A DNA stretch of 64,000 bases from CAIKBL01 sp964555355. GTDB taxonomy: Bacteria; Pseudomonadota; Gammaproteobacteria; Ga0077536. The stretch lies in assembly GCA_964555355.1 (NCBI GenBank), contig CAZKRY010000003.1, forward strand, positions 62,001-126,000, given 5' to 3'. The notes below the pieces were generated by a model. The model worked only from the letters and a program-made list of their open reading frames with translations. It made no database searches and was not told the origin of the DNA. Each line of letters begins with the position of its first letter. Position 1 is the stretch's first letter. This document shows, in pieces, positions 17,825-26,723 of this stretch. The position numbers and the translations under genes were made by a program.

Positions 17825-19099
17825 TTAGGCCGCTCTACTCGCGCGCGCTTTGCCTGTCGCAAGTTGGCAGGTGACAAATTCCCCGCCCTTCATGACGACA
17901 TCGAGATTGGCGCGATCTTGTAGCACTTTAATGTCTTTCGCCGGATTGCCGTTGACCACCAACAAATCGGCCAGCCGCCCGGGCGCGATCACACCGCCTT
18001 CTTGACCAAGGCCAAGTAACTCATAGCCGTTCTTGGTCGCCCAGGTGATGACCTCGAGCGGTGAGATGCCGGCACCTTTGACATAGGCTTCAAGCTCGCG
18101 CGCGTACTCACCATGCGGCATGCCGCCAATGCCAAAGTCATCGCCCACGACAAACTTGACACCGGCGCGCTGGGCCCGCGGCACCACGCGATAAGAATGT
18201 TCGAGGCCTCGTTCCATTTCCTCGACGCCGCTAAAGCCGCATTTGCCGGTGCGCCGTTTTTCTTCAACCATTTTCCAAGGGAAATACAAACTGGGTGTAA
18301 CGAAGGTGCCTTGTTTGATCATCGCCTCAATGCACTCGTCGTCCATCATGTCGCCGTGATCGATAACGTCGTAGCGGGCTTTGAGTCCCGCCATGATTCC
18401 TTTTTTAGAGATGATGTGGCCACGAATCTTGCGGCCGCGTTCGTGCGCGGCGTCCGCCGCGGCGGTCATTTCATCCTGCGTCATGGTCATGACATCCGCC
18501 GACCACATCAGGCCATGCCCGCCGGTGGGATAAGTCTTGATGATTTCAACGCCTTGTTTGATTTCCTCTCGCACGGCTTTACGAAAGTCATCCGGGCCGT
18601 CACAGATACGCGCGAGTCCATCCATCTGCAATTTCCAGAAATCCGGATGGCAATCGACCGAATCGCCAGTGGTGACCAGATCGCGCCCACAGGCGAGAAA
18701 GCGTGGGCCCTGGATCAATTTGTTCTTGATCGCGCGCTTCAACGTCACATCGATGTTGTGCATGGTGCCGGCACCCACAGCGCCGGTGTAACCCGACCGC
18801 AGCAGCAGTTCCGCGTTACGCGCGGCGAGCAGCGTGAGATAGGTGGGCGGATGTTTCATATCGATGTCGTTCATATTGACGACATTCTCGTACGCCACGT
18901 GGTAATGACACATGACCATGCCGGGCATCAACGACTTCCCGTTTAAGTCATAGAGTGTGTCTTTGGCCGTCGGCTTCGGGGCATTGTCCGGCGTCCCCAC
19001 CGCCGTAACGCGCTCCCCTTCCACCACCACCGTCATGTTGGCTTTCGGTTTGTTGATGCCATCGATGAGATTGGCCCCGACAAAAAACGTGCGCGCCAT
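17825..19099 (-). CDS. Amidohydrolase family protein
   Basis: A 424-residue TIM-barrel metal-dependent hydrolase of the imidazolonepropionase/prolidase-like branch. The small beta-domain opens the protein (FFVGANLIDG), metal motif 1 is CHYHV (about residue 66), a Lys in EIIKTYPTGG is a candidate bridging carboxylated lysine, later ligands are in IRGHIIS and YDVIDHG, and the catalytic Asp is in VGDDFG. The C-terminus returns to the beta-domain (GRLADLLVVNGNP). The start at 19099 has AGGAG upstream. Such enzymes cleave cyclic amides, peptides or carbamates; the substrate is unknown. Confidence 0.88.
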   Translation of the reverse strand: MARTFFVGANLIDGINKPKANMTVVVEGERVTAVGTPDNAPKPTAKDTLYDLNGKSLMPGMVMCHYHVAYENVVNMNDIDMKHPPTYLTLLAARNAELLLRSGYTGAVGAGTMHNIDVTLKRAIKNKLIQGPRFLACGRDLVTTGDSVDCHPDFWKLQMDGLARICDGPDDFRKAVREEIKQGVEIIKTYPTGGHGLMWSADVMTMTQDEMTAAADAAHERGRKIRGHIISKKGIMAGLKARYDVIDHGDMMDDECIEAMIKQGTFVTPSLYFPWKMVEEKRRTGKCGFSGVEEMERGLEHSYRVVPRAQRAGVKFVVGDDFGIGGMPHGEYARELEAYVKGAGISPLEVITWATKNGYELLGLGQEGGVIAPGRLADLLVVNGNPAKDIKVLQDRANLDVVMKGGEFVTCQLATGKARASRAA

Positions 19100-19365
19100 G
19101 GAAGTTTCTCCTCTCGCTTTACCGTCACCGATTAGGACGTAGGTCAAACAGGCTGGGACTTGTTATCTGCCGTACGCGGCCGCTTGTCAAGAATGAAAGC
19201 AGAGCCGCTTGTCTCGACGATTATCGAAAATTTTCCCGTTGATTGGCTTCCGAAAAATCGGCTCGCGCATTCAGCTATCCGCACTAATGATCGCCGTCCG
19301 ATGAGCAATCGACAACATCTGGGCGGCGCTCGTCAAATCGCCGATGATCGATCAAGGAGATTTCA

Positions 19366-20073
19366 ATGCCTAGCAGACGCCATTTTCTTCTTAAATCTGC
19401 CGCGGCTGGCGGCCTAGTCTTTGTACCCTCGTGGGCGGCGCTGGCCCGCGATATGCCAACCACCAAGGAAGCGCAATCCGCGTTGACCCCAGACGCCGCG
19501 TTGGCCGAGTTGAAGGCCGGCAACGAACGTTTCGTCACCGGCAAGCGCCTAGCGCGTGACTTAATGGAACAGGTTAAAGCGTCCGCGCGGGGTCAGTTTC
19601 CGTTTGCCGTCGTCGTTGGTTGTATCGATTCGCGAGTGCCGCCCGAGTTAGTCTTCGATCAGGGGATCGGCGATATCTTCAGTGCGCGAATCGCCGGCAA
19701 TTTTGTCAACACGGATACGCTCGGTAGCGTGGAATTCGCAACGAAGATCGCCGGTGCCAAAGCAATCGTCGTACTCGGACACAGCGCTTGCGGCGCAGTG
19801 AAGGGTGCCGTGGACAACGCCCAAATGGGCAACCTTACACAAACGTTGAGCAACCTCATGCCTGCGGTATATGCCACGGCTGGGACCGCCGGCGAGCGCA
19901 CATCAAAGAATGACGCCTTTGTGCAATCCGTGGCGGAAACCAACGTCAAGCTCAATGTCAAAGCATTAACGGACCGCAGCGCGGTACTAAGCGAACTCGT
20001 TAGTGCCGGACAACTCAAGATTGCAGGTGCAATGCATGATCTTGCGTCCGGCAAGATCAGTTGGATCGCATAG
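19366..20073 (+). CDS. Beta-class carbonic anhydrase, exported
   Basis: A 235-residue carbonic anhydrase that interconverts CO2 and bicarbonate. Zinc ligands typical of the beta class are Cys86 and Asp88 (GCIDSR), His139 and Cys142 (GHSACGAV). The N-terminus is a twin-arginine signal (SRRHFLLKS, then AAAGG and WAALA), so the mature enzyme should act in the periplasm, which is less common than cytoplasmic beta enzymes. An AAGGAG ribosome site precedes the start. It is followed at 13 bases by a convergent CoA-transferase gene and appears to be monocistronic. Confidence 0.93.
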   Translation: MPSRRHFLLKSAAAGGLVFVPSWAALARDMPTTKEAQSALTPDAALAELKAGNERFVTGKRLARDLMEQVKASARGQFPFAVVVGCIDSRVPPELVFDQGIGDIFSARIAGNFVNTDTLGSVEFATKIAGAKAIVVLGHSACGAVKGAVDNAQMGNLTQTLSNLMPAVYATAGTAGERTSKNDAFVQSVAETNVKLNVKALTDRSAVLSELVSAGQLKIAGAMHDLASGKISWIA

Positions 20074-20086
20074 TGACTTGGATCAC

Positions 20087-21292
20087 TTAACGCTCCCCCG
20101 CCATCAATATCCCTTGCTCGGTCAACGCCGAAATCTGCGCAGGCGAATAGCCGAGCAATCCCGAGAGTATCCCGGCGTTATGCTCGCCCAGGAGCGGCGC
20201 CACCAGCTCCGGCCGCTCCGGTTGCGCCGAAAAGCGCAACGGGAAACCTGGGATCGCGAGCGGACCCAGAATCGGATCTTCGATGAAACGCGCCATGCCG
20301 CGTTCGAGAAAGTAGGGATGCTGCAGCGCCTCGATGGGATTCAGCACAGGCGCGCAGGGGACTCGATACGAATCGAGATGTGCGATGACAGCGGCGTTAT
20401 CCGGAAACGTCGCCAACCAGTCCTCGATCATTGGGATCAGGATCGCTTGATTCTGTGCGCGATGATCGGCCTGCGCGAAACGCGAATCGTGTTCGAGTTC
20501 AGGCCGGCCGAACGCCGCGCAGAAATTTTTCCATTGCAGTTGGAGCGCGAGAATAACCAAATAACCACTGGGCCCTTTAAAGACCCCAAACGGACACACC
20601 ATGCGGTGATGGTTCCCCATGCGATTAGGAATAAATTCGCCTTTGCTTAAGGTGTGCACCTGCAGTGCCATGTCCTGCATGTGAAACATGGCGTCCACCA
20701 TGCTCAAGTCGAGCCACTGCCCCTGCCCGGTTTGGCTGCGATGGAATAACGCAAAGCCCACGGCAGCAAACGCATGGACGCCACTGCCGATATCCCCGAC
20801 CGCGTACCCCATCGGCATGGGCGGACCCTCCGGATCACCCGTCATATGCATGAGCCCCGCGAAGGCCTGCGCCGCCCAGTCGTAGCCGGTTTTGTCCGCC
20901 AGTGGGCTTTCACGGCCATAAGCAGACACCGAGGCCATGATGATGTCGGGTTTGATCGCGCGCAGATCGTCATAGGCGAGTCGGCGCTTCTCCATGACCC
21001 CAGGGCCAAAGTTCTCAACCACCACATCAACCTTGCCGACCAGCTCACGAATGATCGCGAGCGACTCCGGCCGGTTTAAGTCGATGCATAAACTTTGTTT
21101 GCCGCGATTCTGCTGCACGAAATAACCGCTGCGATTACAGTCCGCCAACGGCAGCCCCCGGGATGGATCCCCCCTGGGTGCGATCTCTATCTTGATAATC
21201 TCCGCGCCCATCTCCGCCATCAAGCGCGTGACGGTCGGCCCGGCCAGGTATTGCGTGAAATCGAGCACGCGAATGCCTTTTAAAATCATCAT
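20087..21292 (-). CDS. Family III CoA-transferase (CaiB/BaiF)
   Basis: A 401-residue family III CoA-transferase, which moves CoA between carboxylic acids through an aspartyl anhydride. Typical features are the opening ILKGIRVLDFTQYLAGP, the GDPSRG turn, VVENFGPGVMEK, and the catalytic aspartate in LSMVDAMF. The start at 21292 gives the standard N-terminus and has GGAGA upstream; the reading frame is open for another 49 codons that do not look homologous. It is divergent from the crotonase/CoA-transferase pair, and together they suggest activation and beta-oxidation of an unusual acid. Confidence 0.9.
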   Translation of the reverse strand: MMILKGIRVLDFTQYLAGPTVTRLMAEMGAEIIKIEIAPRGDPSRGLPLADCNRSGYFVQQNRGKQSLCIDLNRPESLAIIRELVGKVDVVVENFGPGVMEKRRLAYDDLRAIKPDIIMASVSAYGRESPLADKTGYDWAAQAFAGLMHMTGDPEGPPMPMGYAVGDIGSGVHAFAAVGFALFHRSQTGQGQWLDLSMVDAMFHMQDMALQVHTLSKGEFIPNRMGNHHRMVCPFGVFKGPSGYLVILALQLQWKNFCAAFGRPELEHDSRFAQADHRAQNQAILIPMIEDWLATFPDNAAVIAHLDSYRVPCAPVLNPIEALQHPYFLERGMARFIEDPILGPLAIPGFPLRFSAQPERPELVAPLLGEHNAGILSGLLGYSPAQISALTEQGILMAGER

Positions 21293-21412
21293 CCGGAAAT
21301 CTCCGCAGAGTTTGAAAGCGCGAACTTGAAAACGTAGTTTGGTGCCGGGCTCATCCATTATCCTAGCAGCCGTCTGAACCAAGACCCACTCTGCAATCGA
21401 ATGGAAATCACG

Positions 21413-22225
21413 ATGCCGCACCTCCTCACTGAACAACACGACGACATCGCCGTGGTGACGCTCAATCGCCCGGAAAAACGCAATGCCTTATCGCCCGAGA
21501 TGGTGGTGCGGCTCGCGGAATTTTGGCGTGAGGTCGCCAATGACGACACGGTACGCGCGGTGGTCGTCACCGGCGCTGGCAATCAGGCGTTCTGTGCCGG
21601 CGGCGACTTAGGCAGTCTGATTCCGCTCATGATGCGAACGCGCGAGCCGGTGGATGAATGGGAACGGCGCTTCGCCTCCGATCGCAAGCAGTTGCATGCT
21701 GCGTTATTACGCCACGCGAATTTTTTCAAACCCGTGATCGCCGCCATCAACGGCCATGCACATGCCGGGGGCGCGGAATTCGTGCTTGCGACGGATTTAC
21801 GGGTCATGGCGAGTGACGCGACGCTAGCGGTAACTGAAGTCAGGCGCGGATTGATTGCGAGTGGCGGCTCGCTCGTGCGGATCGCACGCCAAGTGTCGTG
21901 GGCGCATGCGATGGAGCTTATGTTGCTCGCGGAGCCTGTCAGCGCGCAGCAAGCCCTCACCATGGGGCTGGTCAATCGCGTAGTGCCGCCCGACCAAGTG
22001 TTGGCTACCGCGCTTGATTTAGCGCGACGGGTTTGCCTCGGCGCGCCGGTCGCCTTGGAAAAAACCAAGGAAGCGATCGTGTGTTCGAGCGGCCTACCTT
22101 TCGCGGAAGCATTCGCCGTTGAAACGCGCTGCACCAAGGAAAACGCGATGATGGAGGACGCCCGCGAAGGCCCGCGCGCGTTCATGGAAAAGCGACCGCC
22201 GGTGTTTCGCGGGAGGGCCTCATGA
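21413..22225 (+). CDS. Enoyl-CoA hydratase/isomerase family protein
   Basis: A 270-residue crotonase-fold protein. The oxyanion-hole segments are present: GNQAFCAGGDLGSL and AINGHAHAGGAEFVLATDLR, and NRPEKRNALS is the usual N-terminal signature. The start at 21413 has GGAAATC just upstream; an ATG 12 bases earlier is also possible. The stop overlaps the following CoA-transferase start by four bases, so the two are translated together. The reaction could be hydration, isomerisation or dehydration of an acyl-CoA. Confidence 0.9.
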   Translation: MPHLLTEQHDDIAVVTLNRPEKRNALSPEMVVRLAEFWREVANDDTVRAVVVTGAGNQAFCAGGDLGSLIPLMMRTREPVDEWERRFASDRKQLHAALLRHANFFKPVIAAINGHAHAGGAEFVLATDLRVMASDATLAVTEVRRGLIASGGSLVRIARQVSWAHAMELMLLAEPVSAQQALTMGLVNRVVPPDQVLATALDLARRVCLGAPVALEKTKEAIVCSSGLPFAEAFAVETRCTKENAMMEDAREGPRAFMEKRPPVFRGRAS

Positions 22226-23460
22226 GCTTACTGCAAGGGATCCGCGTGGTTGAACTCGGCATGTGGGTGGCCGGTCCCGCGGCGGCCGGCATCCTCGCCG
22301 ATTGGGGCGCGGAGGTCATCAAATTAGAGATGATCACAGGCGATCCAATGCGGCGTTTGTTCAGCGCAGTTTACGGATTGGACGAAGACCGTTGCCCGCC
22401 ATTCGATCTCTACAATCGCGGCAAGAAAAGCGTCGCGCTCGATATAAATCATCCCGATGGCCTTGCACTCGTCAAACGGCTGATCGCGAGCGCGGATGTG
22501 TTTCTAACCAACATGCGGCCGAAATTTTTGGAGCGCGTGGGACTGGGTCATCAGACGTTGTTGGCGCAGCATCCATCCTTGGTTTACGCAAGCCTCACAG
22601 CCTATGGCTTGGAAGGCCCGGATAGCGATGCGCCGGGCTACGACATGGCGGCGTACTCGGGGCGCAGTGGAATCGCGGAGCGAACCACACCGCAAGGCAG
22701 CGCACCGCCGGTACTGCCCGGCGGCTTGGGTGACAATGTCACCGCGGTCACGATGGTCGCCGGCATCGCAGGCGCGCTGTTCCATCGTGAACGCACGGGA
22801 CAAGGGCAACTGGTTTCCACCTCGTTGTTACGCGCCGGCGTCTACAGTATCGGCATGGATGTTTCCGCGCGCTTAGGCTTGGGTCGCGCGGCATCACCAC
22901 AGTCGCGCCAAAAGCCGCAGAACCCACTCATGAATTCTTATCGCGCCGGGGACGGTAAATGGTTTTGGTTGGTGGGCGCGGAATCACAACGACATTGGCC
23001 AGGCGTGCTTGCGGCCTTGGGTTGCTCCGAATTGCTCAACGACGAACGCTTCGCCAATGCGCGCGAGCGCCGTCGCAATGCAGAGGCCTTGGTCAAGATC
23101 TTTGAAACGCACGCGGCGCGCCGCACGCGCGATGAGTGGGCCACCATTTTCCGCGAGCACGATGTGTGGTGGGCGCCAATCAATTCCATCGACGACATCA
23201 TGGCCGATCCTCAAGTCATCGCGAGCGGCGCGTTTACGCAAGTCCCCAACGGTGGCGCACCGAGTACCCCGCCCGGCTACAACGGTGTCGCGACGCCGCT
23301 TGATTTCAGCGTCTCATCGAGCAGACCGACGGGCCCACCGCCGGCAATCGGCGCCGATGCCGATGAGTTGTTGGAAAGCTTGGGCGTGGATAGCGCGGCG
23401 CGCGCGCGTTTGCGTGGCGCCGGCGTACTAGCACCCGCTTCTGCGGCACCGGCAAGTTAA
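22222..23460 (+). CDS. Family III CoA-transferase (CaiB/BaiF)
   Basis: A 412-residue second family III CoA-transferase, coupled to the crotonase upstream by an ATGA overlap. Opening block LLQGIRVVELGMWVAGPAAA, then GDPMRR, FLTNMRPKFLERVGLG and TGQGQLVSTSLLRAG are visible. At the place where family members usually show an Asp nucleophile (L-x-D-A) this protein reads LLRAG, so the aspartate may lie elsewhere or be missing. It is only moderately similar to the copy on the opposite strand. It probably activates a carboxylic acid for the crotonase or recycles CoA. Confidence 0.87.
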   Translation: MSLLQGIRVVELGMWVAGPAAAGILADWGAEVIKLEMITGDPMRRLFSAVYGLDEDRCPPFDLYNRGKKSVALDINHPDGLALVKRLIASADVFLTNMRPKFLERVGLGHQTLLAQHPSLVYASLTAYGLEGPDSDAPGYDMAAYSGRSGIAERTTPQGSAPPVLPGGLGDNVTAVTMVAGIAGALFHRERTGQGQLVSTSLLRAGVYSIGMDVSARLGLGRAASPQSRQKPQNPLMNSYRAGDGKWFWLVGAESQRHWPGVLAALGCSELLNDERFANARERRRNAEALVKIFETHAARRTRDEWATIFREHDVWWAPINSIDDIMADPQVIASGAFTQVPNGGAPSTPPGYNGVATPLDFSVSSSRPTGPPPAIGADADELLESLGVDSAARARLRGAGVLAPASAAPAS

Positions 23461-23466
23461 ATATCT

Positions 23467-23991
23467 ATGAAGTACAGGATCGGTGACGTGAGCTTGGTGC
23501 GCGCCGCGTGCGCAAGCCTCGTGCTCTACTCGACCGTAAGCGGCGCGCAGACGGTGCAAGACATCATTCCCGCCGCCGCGCCAAATTGTTCCGTTGTGAC
23601 ACCTCCGAGCGATGCCGGTCTCGTCGCAACCCCAGGCGGGTTTGTACTGGTCTATCCGCGCAACGCCGGGCTATCCAATACCTATACCGGCTGTAAGTCG
23701 CTGTGGATAGCTGACACAGATCGCACACCACGTTTCGCGACGTTGTACTTTGAGGCCGGACAATTGCGCATCGCCGCCGCACATGATCCACGCGATCCGG
23801 CGGCAAAACTCGAAGGCGCCTGCGCCTTCCCCGAAGGCAAATCACTGTTGCCACAATCAGGACGGCAATTTGCCGATAGCGCCTGCCAAGGTTTTCACGA
23901 AGATGCTTTTTATGGCCTGCACGTACCGACGTGGCCACGCATCTGTATGACCGCGCCGGAGAACGCGGTGTGCCAGCGCGATCCGGAGTAA
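23467..23991 (+). CDS. Secreted cysteine-containing protein, unknown
   Basis: A 174-residue protein I cannot assign. The N-terminus looks like a Sec signal peptide (hydrophobic LVRAACASLVLYSTVSGAQT, cleavage near SGA-QT). The mature part has six cysteines, which suggests three disulfides in the periplasm. The start at 23467 is 6 bases after the CoA-transferase stop but lacks a clear ribosome site; GTG at 23488 is an alternative that keeps the signal. The next gene begins 4 bases downstream, so these two unknown proteins probably work together. Confidence 0.6.
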   Translation: MKYRIGDVSLVRAACASLVLYSTVSGAQTVQDIIPAAAPNCSVVTPPSDAGLVATPGGFVLVYPRNAGLSNTYTGCKSLWIADTDRTPRFATLYFEAGQLRIAAAHDPRDPAAKLEGACAFPEGKSLLPQSGRQFADSACQGFHEDAFYGLHVPTWPRICMTAPENAVCQRDPE

Positions 23992-23995
23992 AACA

Positions 23996-24838
23996 ATGAA
24001 CCTGGTCTTTGACGGTCTTGCACAACCAATTGGGCTCGACCCATTTAGCTTTTTCGCGCTCGTTCCAATCGCCATCTGGGCGGCCCAACGCTACGTGCGC
24101 AAACGCCATGCCTCGCGGTGGTTGTTGGTCATCGCCGTTACCCTGTTCTCACTCATCAACGGCATTCGGATTTGGGATCAAACCCGGATCAAAAACATGC
24201 TGGCGAGCGGAGACGGCATCCACGTGACTACCGGCGCCATCACCGATCACTGGCACATCGTCACGCGCAAGCGCGATTGGTCGAGTTCATCGCTTCGCTA
24301 CAAGAGCATCACCAGCGAAGGATTTGACATTGGCACGGAACGCTTCGTGTGGAATATCGGCGACAGCTACTCACCCGCCACGTTTTCCAACGCCGCGTCA
24401 CCGCCGGTGGTCTTTGCGAAAGGCATGCAGGCCGAGGTGACTTGGTTTATCGACTCGGCCACCAATGACGAACGACGTATCGTGCGCTTACGCCTCGACG
24501 TGGTGACGCCGGAAACGCCCGCAGATGGCATGTCTGATCCTGAATTTGAATCCTTTCACCAGGGATTTATCGCCGCCTTTGATGCCGGTGATCCCGAACA
24601 ACTGACGGCGTTAACGCTCTTTCCGTTTCGTTTCGGTGCGCACACCATGGAGAGCAGCGAAGCGGCAACGCTTTGGATGAGTCTAGTAACTCCCGCCATG
24701 CAAAGCTGTGTCGCATCGACACTACCCGTCGCGACGAGCGACGGGAACAAAACCGTAACCTGTATCAGCTCGATGTTCGTATTCGCGAAGGACGAAGCCG
24801 GCCACTGGCGATTGCGAGAGTTTAGGGAGCAGCCATAG
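23996..24838 (+). CDS. Membrane-anchored protein of unknown function
   Basis: A 280-residue protein with two N-terminal hydrophobic segments (about residues 17-33 and 40-56) followed by a soluble domain of about 220 residues with mixed beta character. No enzyme motif was recognised. It follows the secreted cysteine protein by 4 bases, which suggests an operon. Its C-terminal domain contains FHQGFIAAFDAGDPEQLTAL, a helical pattern reminiscent of NTF2-like folds, but this is only an impression. Confidence 0.6.
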   Translation: MNLVFDGLAQPIGLDPFSFFALVPIAIWAAQRYVRKRHASRWLLVIAVTLFSLINGIRIWDQTRIKNMLASGDGIHVTTGAITDHWHIVTRKRDWSSSSLRYKSITSEGFDIGTERFVWNIGDSYSPATFSNAASPPVVFAKGMQAEVTWFIDSATNDERRIVRLRLDVVTPETPADGMSDPEFESFHQGFIAAFDAGDPEQLTALTLFPFRFGAHTMESSEAATLWMSLVTPAMQSCVASTLPVATSDGNKTVTCISSMFVFAKDEAGHWRLREFREQP

Positions 24839-24946
24839 TTTTTTGTATTGCGAAGACACGGAACGCGCTCGCTTGACTTGGAAATGTCGACGGCATTGCG
24901 TCAGATCAAATCGATTGCGCTCATGTGCGCAATAATTCGAACCGAA

Positions 24947-25513
24947 ATGACGAAGCACACCATGCATAGCCCAACGGCCCTTCAGCGTTACAGCAACGCC
25001 AGCATCGCGCTGCATTGGGTAACCGTCTTGTTATTGGTTGGTGTCTACGTGTGCATCGAGGGCCGGGGATACTTTCCGCGCGGTAGCGCTATCCGCGAAG
25101 GACTCAAGGCGTGGCACTTTTCGCTCGGGCTGACCGTCTTTGGGCTGACTTGGCTGCGCCTCGCGCTGCGTTGGTTTGGCATGACGCCGGCGATCACGCC
25201 GTCGCTGCCCGCGTGGCAAATGCTCATGAGTAGACTCGCACATGGCGTGCTCTATCTGTGTATGTTGGCGCTGCCGCTCGCCGGTTGGATGATGTTAAGC
25301 GCGGCAGGGAAGCCGATTCCGCTATTCGGGATTGAACTCCCGGCGTTGCTTGCGCCGGACAAGGCATTAGCGAAAACGATCGAAGAAGTCCATGAAACCG
25401 TCGGCACAGCTTTGCTCTATGTCATCGGCATCCACGCGTTGGCCGGCCTTTATCATCACTATATCCGCCGCGATAACACGCTTGCGCGGATTTCGTGGCT
25501 AGGCCGACGTTAG
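24947..25513 (+). CDS. Cytochrome b561-family membrane protein
   Basis: A 188-residue protein of the bacterial cytochrome b561 (CybB/YceJ) family, a di-heme, four-helix inner-membrane electron carrier. Heme-ligand histidines are in IALHWVTVLLLVG, WHFSLGLTVFG, RLAHGVLYLCML and IGIHALAGLYHHYIRRD. These proteins shuttle electrons between quinol and periplasmic acceptors; some oxidise superoxide. The start at 24947 is tentative: an ATG at 24962 would be equally good and neither has a strong ribosome site. Confidence 0.88.
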   Translation: MTKHTMHSPTALQRYSNASIALHWVTVLLLVGVYVCIEGRGYFPRGSAIREGLKAWHFSLGLTVFGLTWLRLALRWFGMTPAITPSLPAWQMLMSRLAHGVLYLCMLALPLAGWMMLSAAGKPIPLFGIELPALLAPDKALAKTIEEVHETVGTALLYVIGIHALAGLYHHYIRRDNTLARISWLGRR

Positions 25514-25530
25514 CCAAGGCAACGCTGAAC

Positions 25531-25896
25531 TTAACCTTTGGCCGGCGGCGCATAGACTTCTTCCACTTTGCGCAGACCCGCCACCCCAGTCGGCCACCCG
25601 CCGTAATGCGCGAGATGCAACATCATCTCTTCCACCTTGGCGCGCGGAATGCCGAGATTTTTCGCGCCATGCAAATGGGTCTTCAATTCATTCTCGCGAC
25701 CTAACACCGTCAGCGCGGCAATGGTGATCATGGAGCGTTCTTCGAGCGCCAACCCCGGGCGACTCCACACATCGCCAAACAAATTGGCTACCGTCACCTG
25801 CATGAAATCGCTGGCGATGGCGGCGTCATTCGGCACGCGGCCGAATAATCGGCCCATGATCTCTTTGCCCTTGTCGAGTCGGTTTTGGTCAGTCAT
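25531..25896 (-). CDS. Carboxymuconolactone decarboxylase family protein
   Basis: A 121-residue protein of the CMD/AhpD fold. The central conserved segment is SMITIAALTVLGRENELKTH, followed by EEMMLHLAHYGGWPTGVAGL. This is the form related to PcaC, without the CxxC of AhpD peroxidases. Its role (decarboxylase, lactonase-associated or redox-unrelated) cannot be resolved. It is convergent with the cytochrome b561 gene and is the first of three CMD-family genes in the window. Confidence 0.88.
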   Translation of the reverse strand: MTDQNRLDKGKEIMGRLFGRVPNDAAIASDFMQVTVANLFGDVWSRPGLALEERSMITIAALTVLGRENELKTHLHGAKNLGIPRAKVEEMMLHLAHYGGWPTGVAGLRKVEEVYAPPAKG

Positions 25897-26107
25897 GCGG
25901 GTTTCCTTCTTGGGTTGCGTTAGGTTTTGGCGCGCTCAAGACAACATCCTAACGCGCCGGCGGAAAAGGCGCATCGCGATGATTTTCGACGGCGAGAATA
26001 CGGCCGTCGTTGGTGATCCCGCGTGGTAATTCGTGATGGCTGAACGGGTGATAGCTCAAGATATTGAAACTCGATAACATCGGCCCAAAGAGAACCAGGC
26101 GCTCGAT

Positions 26108-26695
26108 GTGCAATCCCGCTACCCTAGCTCGCGATTGGTAAAACTACTTTTTAAGAACGTGCTGCTGGCGCTCGGCTTGGGGTTGCAGCTCGCCTACCGT
26201 TGGAGCGAGCGCTTCCGCGCCCAACTCGCACACTCACGAACGGTCCAGATCGGTAGTGCTGACGGCGTCTTTCATCACTATGGATTCTCGCGCCACGGTG
26301 TCACCTCGCAGGCCGGACGAGTCAATAATCCGGATGTCGGCGTATGTTTCGATAACGCGATGCTCGGCCTTATCACGCTGGCATCGCCGCATGCGGTGGG
26401 GAGGATCGTGCAGGCGTTGCTCGATCGCACCGCGGAGTATCAAGGCAATGCCGTGCTTGTACTGTGGTTCTTTGGGCTTACCCGCTTTGTGTTGCCGTTA
26501 GGCCGTATGTCGCCGTTGGCTAACCCACTGCCGGAAGCGTACATCGCGCACAACCCGCATGGGCGGGTCGCTTCCAGAATCACACGCGAGCCGGTGGCAG
26601 ACGCGCTCGATCCCAATTGGGCAGCGGCACATCAACGCCATGCGCGGATGATTATGCCACGTGGCTCGGCCGGCGAGGCAGTCAGGCTTTGGTGA
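26108..26695 (+). CDS. Unassigned protein, possibly SCP2-like
   Basis: A 195-residue protein starting with GTG at 26108. The N-terminal 30 residues include a hydrophobic stretch (LLFKNVLLALGLGLQLAY). The middle (YGFSRHGVTSQAGRVNNPDV, then LGLITLASPHAVGRIVQALL) recalls the lipid-binding core of sterol-carrier-protein-2-like proteins, but I am not sure of this. Its 3' end overlaps or nearly touches the linalool-dehydratase-like gene, so a lipid- or terpene-linked job would make sense. The assignment rests on pattern memory and context only. Confidence 0.55.
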   Translation: MQSRYPSSRLVKLLFKNVLLALGLGLQLAYRWSERFRAQLAHSRTVQIGSADGVFHHYGFSRHGVTSQAGRVNNPDVGVCFDNAMLGLITLASPHAVGRIVQALLDRTAEYQGNAVLVLWFFGLTRFVLPLGRMSPLANPLPEAYIAHNPHGRVASRITREPVADALDPNWAAAHQRHARMIMPRGSAGEAVRLW

Positions 26696-26723
26696 TGTCG
26701 CGCATGACCTTGAGCAGATACGC

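Noticed and set aside
18113..18946. Plus-strand frame of 277 codons opposite the amidohydrolase gene
   Set aside because: Mirror of a clearly conserved gene; the sequence is His-rich and not like any protein.
20003..20650. Plus-strand frame of 215 codons opposite the CoA-transferase gene
   Set aside because: Antisense to a gene with strong family motifs; no start signal.
25949..26080. Small minus-strand frame (43 codons) in the gap before the SCP2-like gene
   Set aside because: Short, no ribosome site, no family match; could be chance, though it lies in a gap of about 210 bases.
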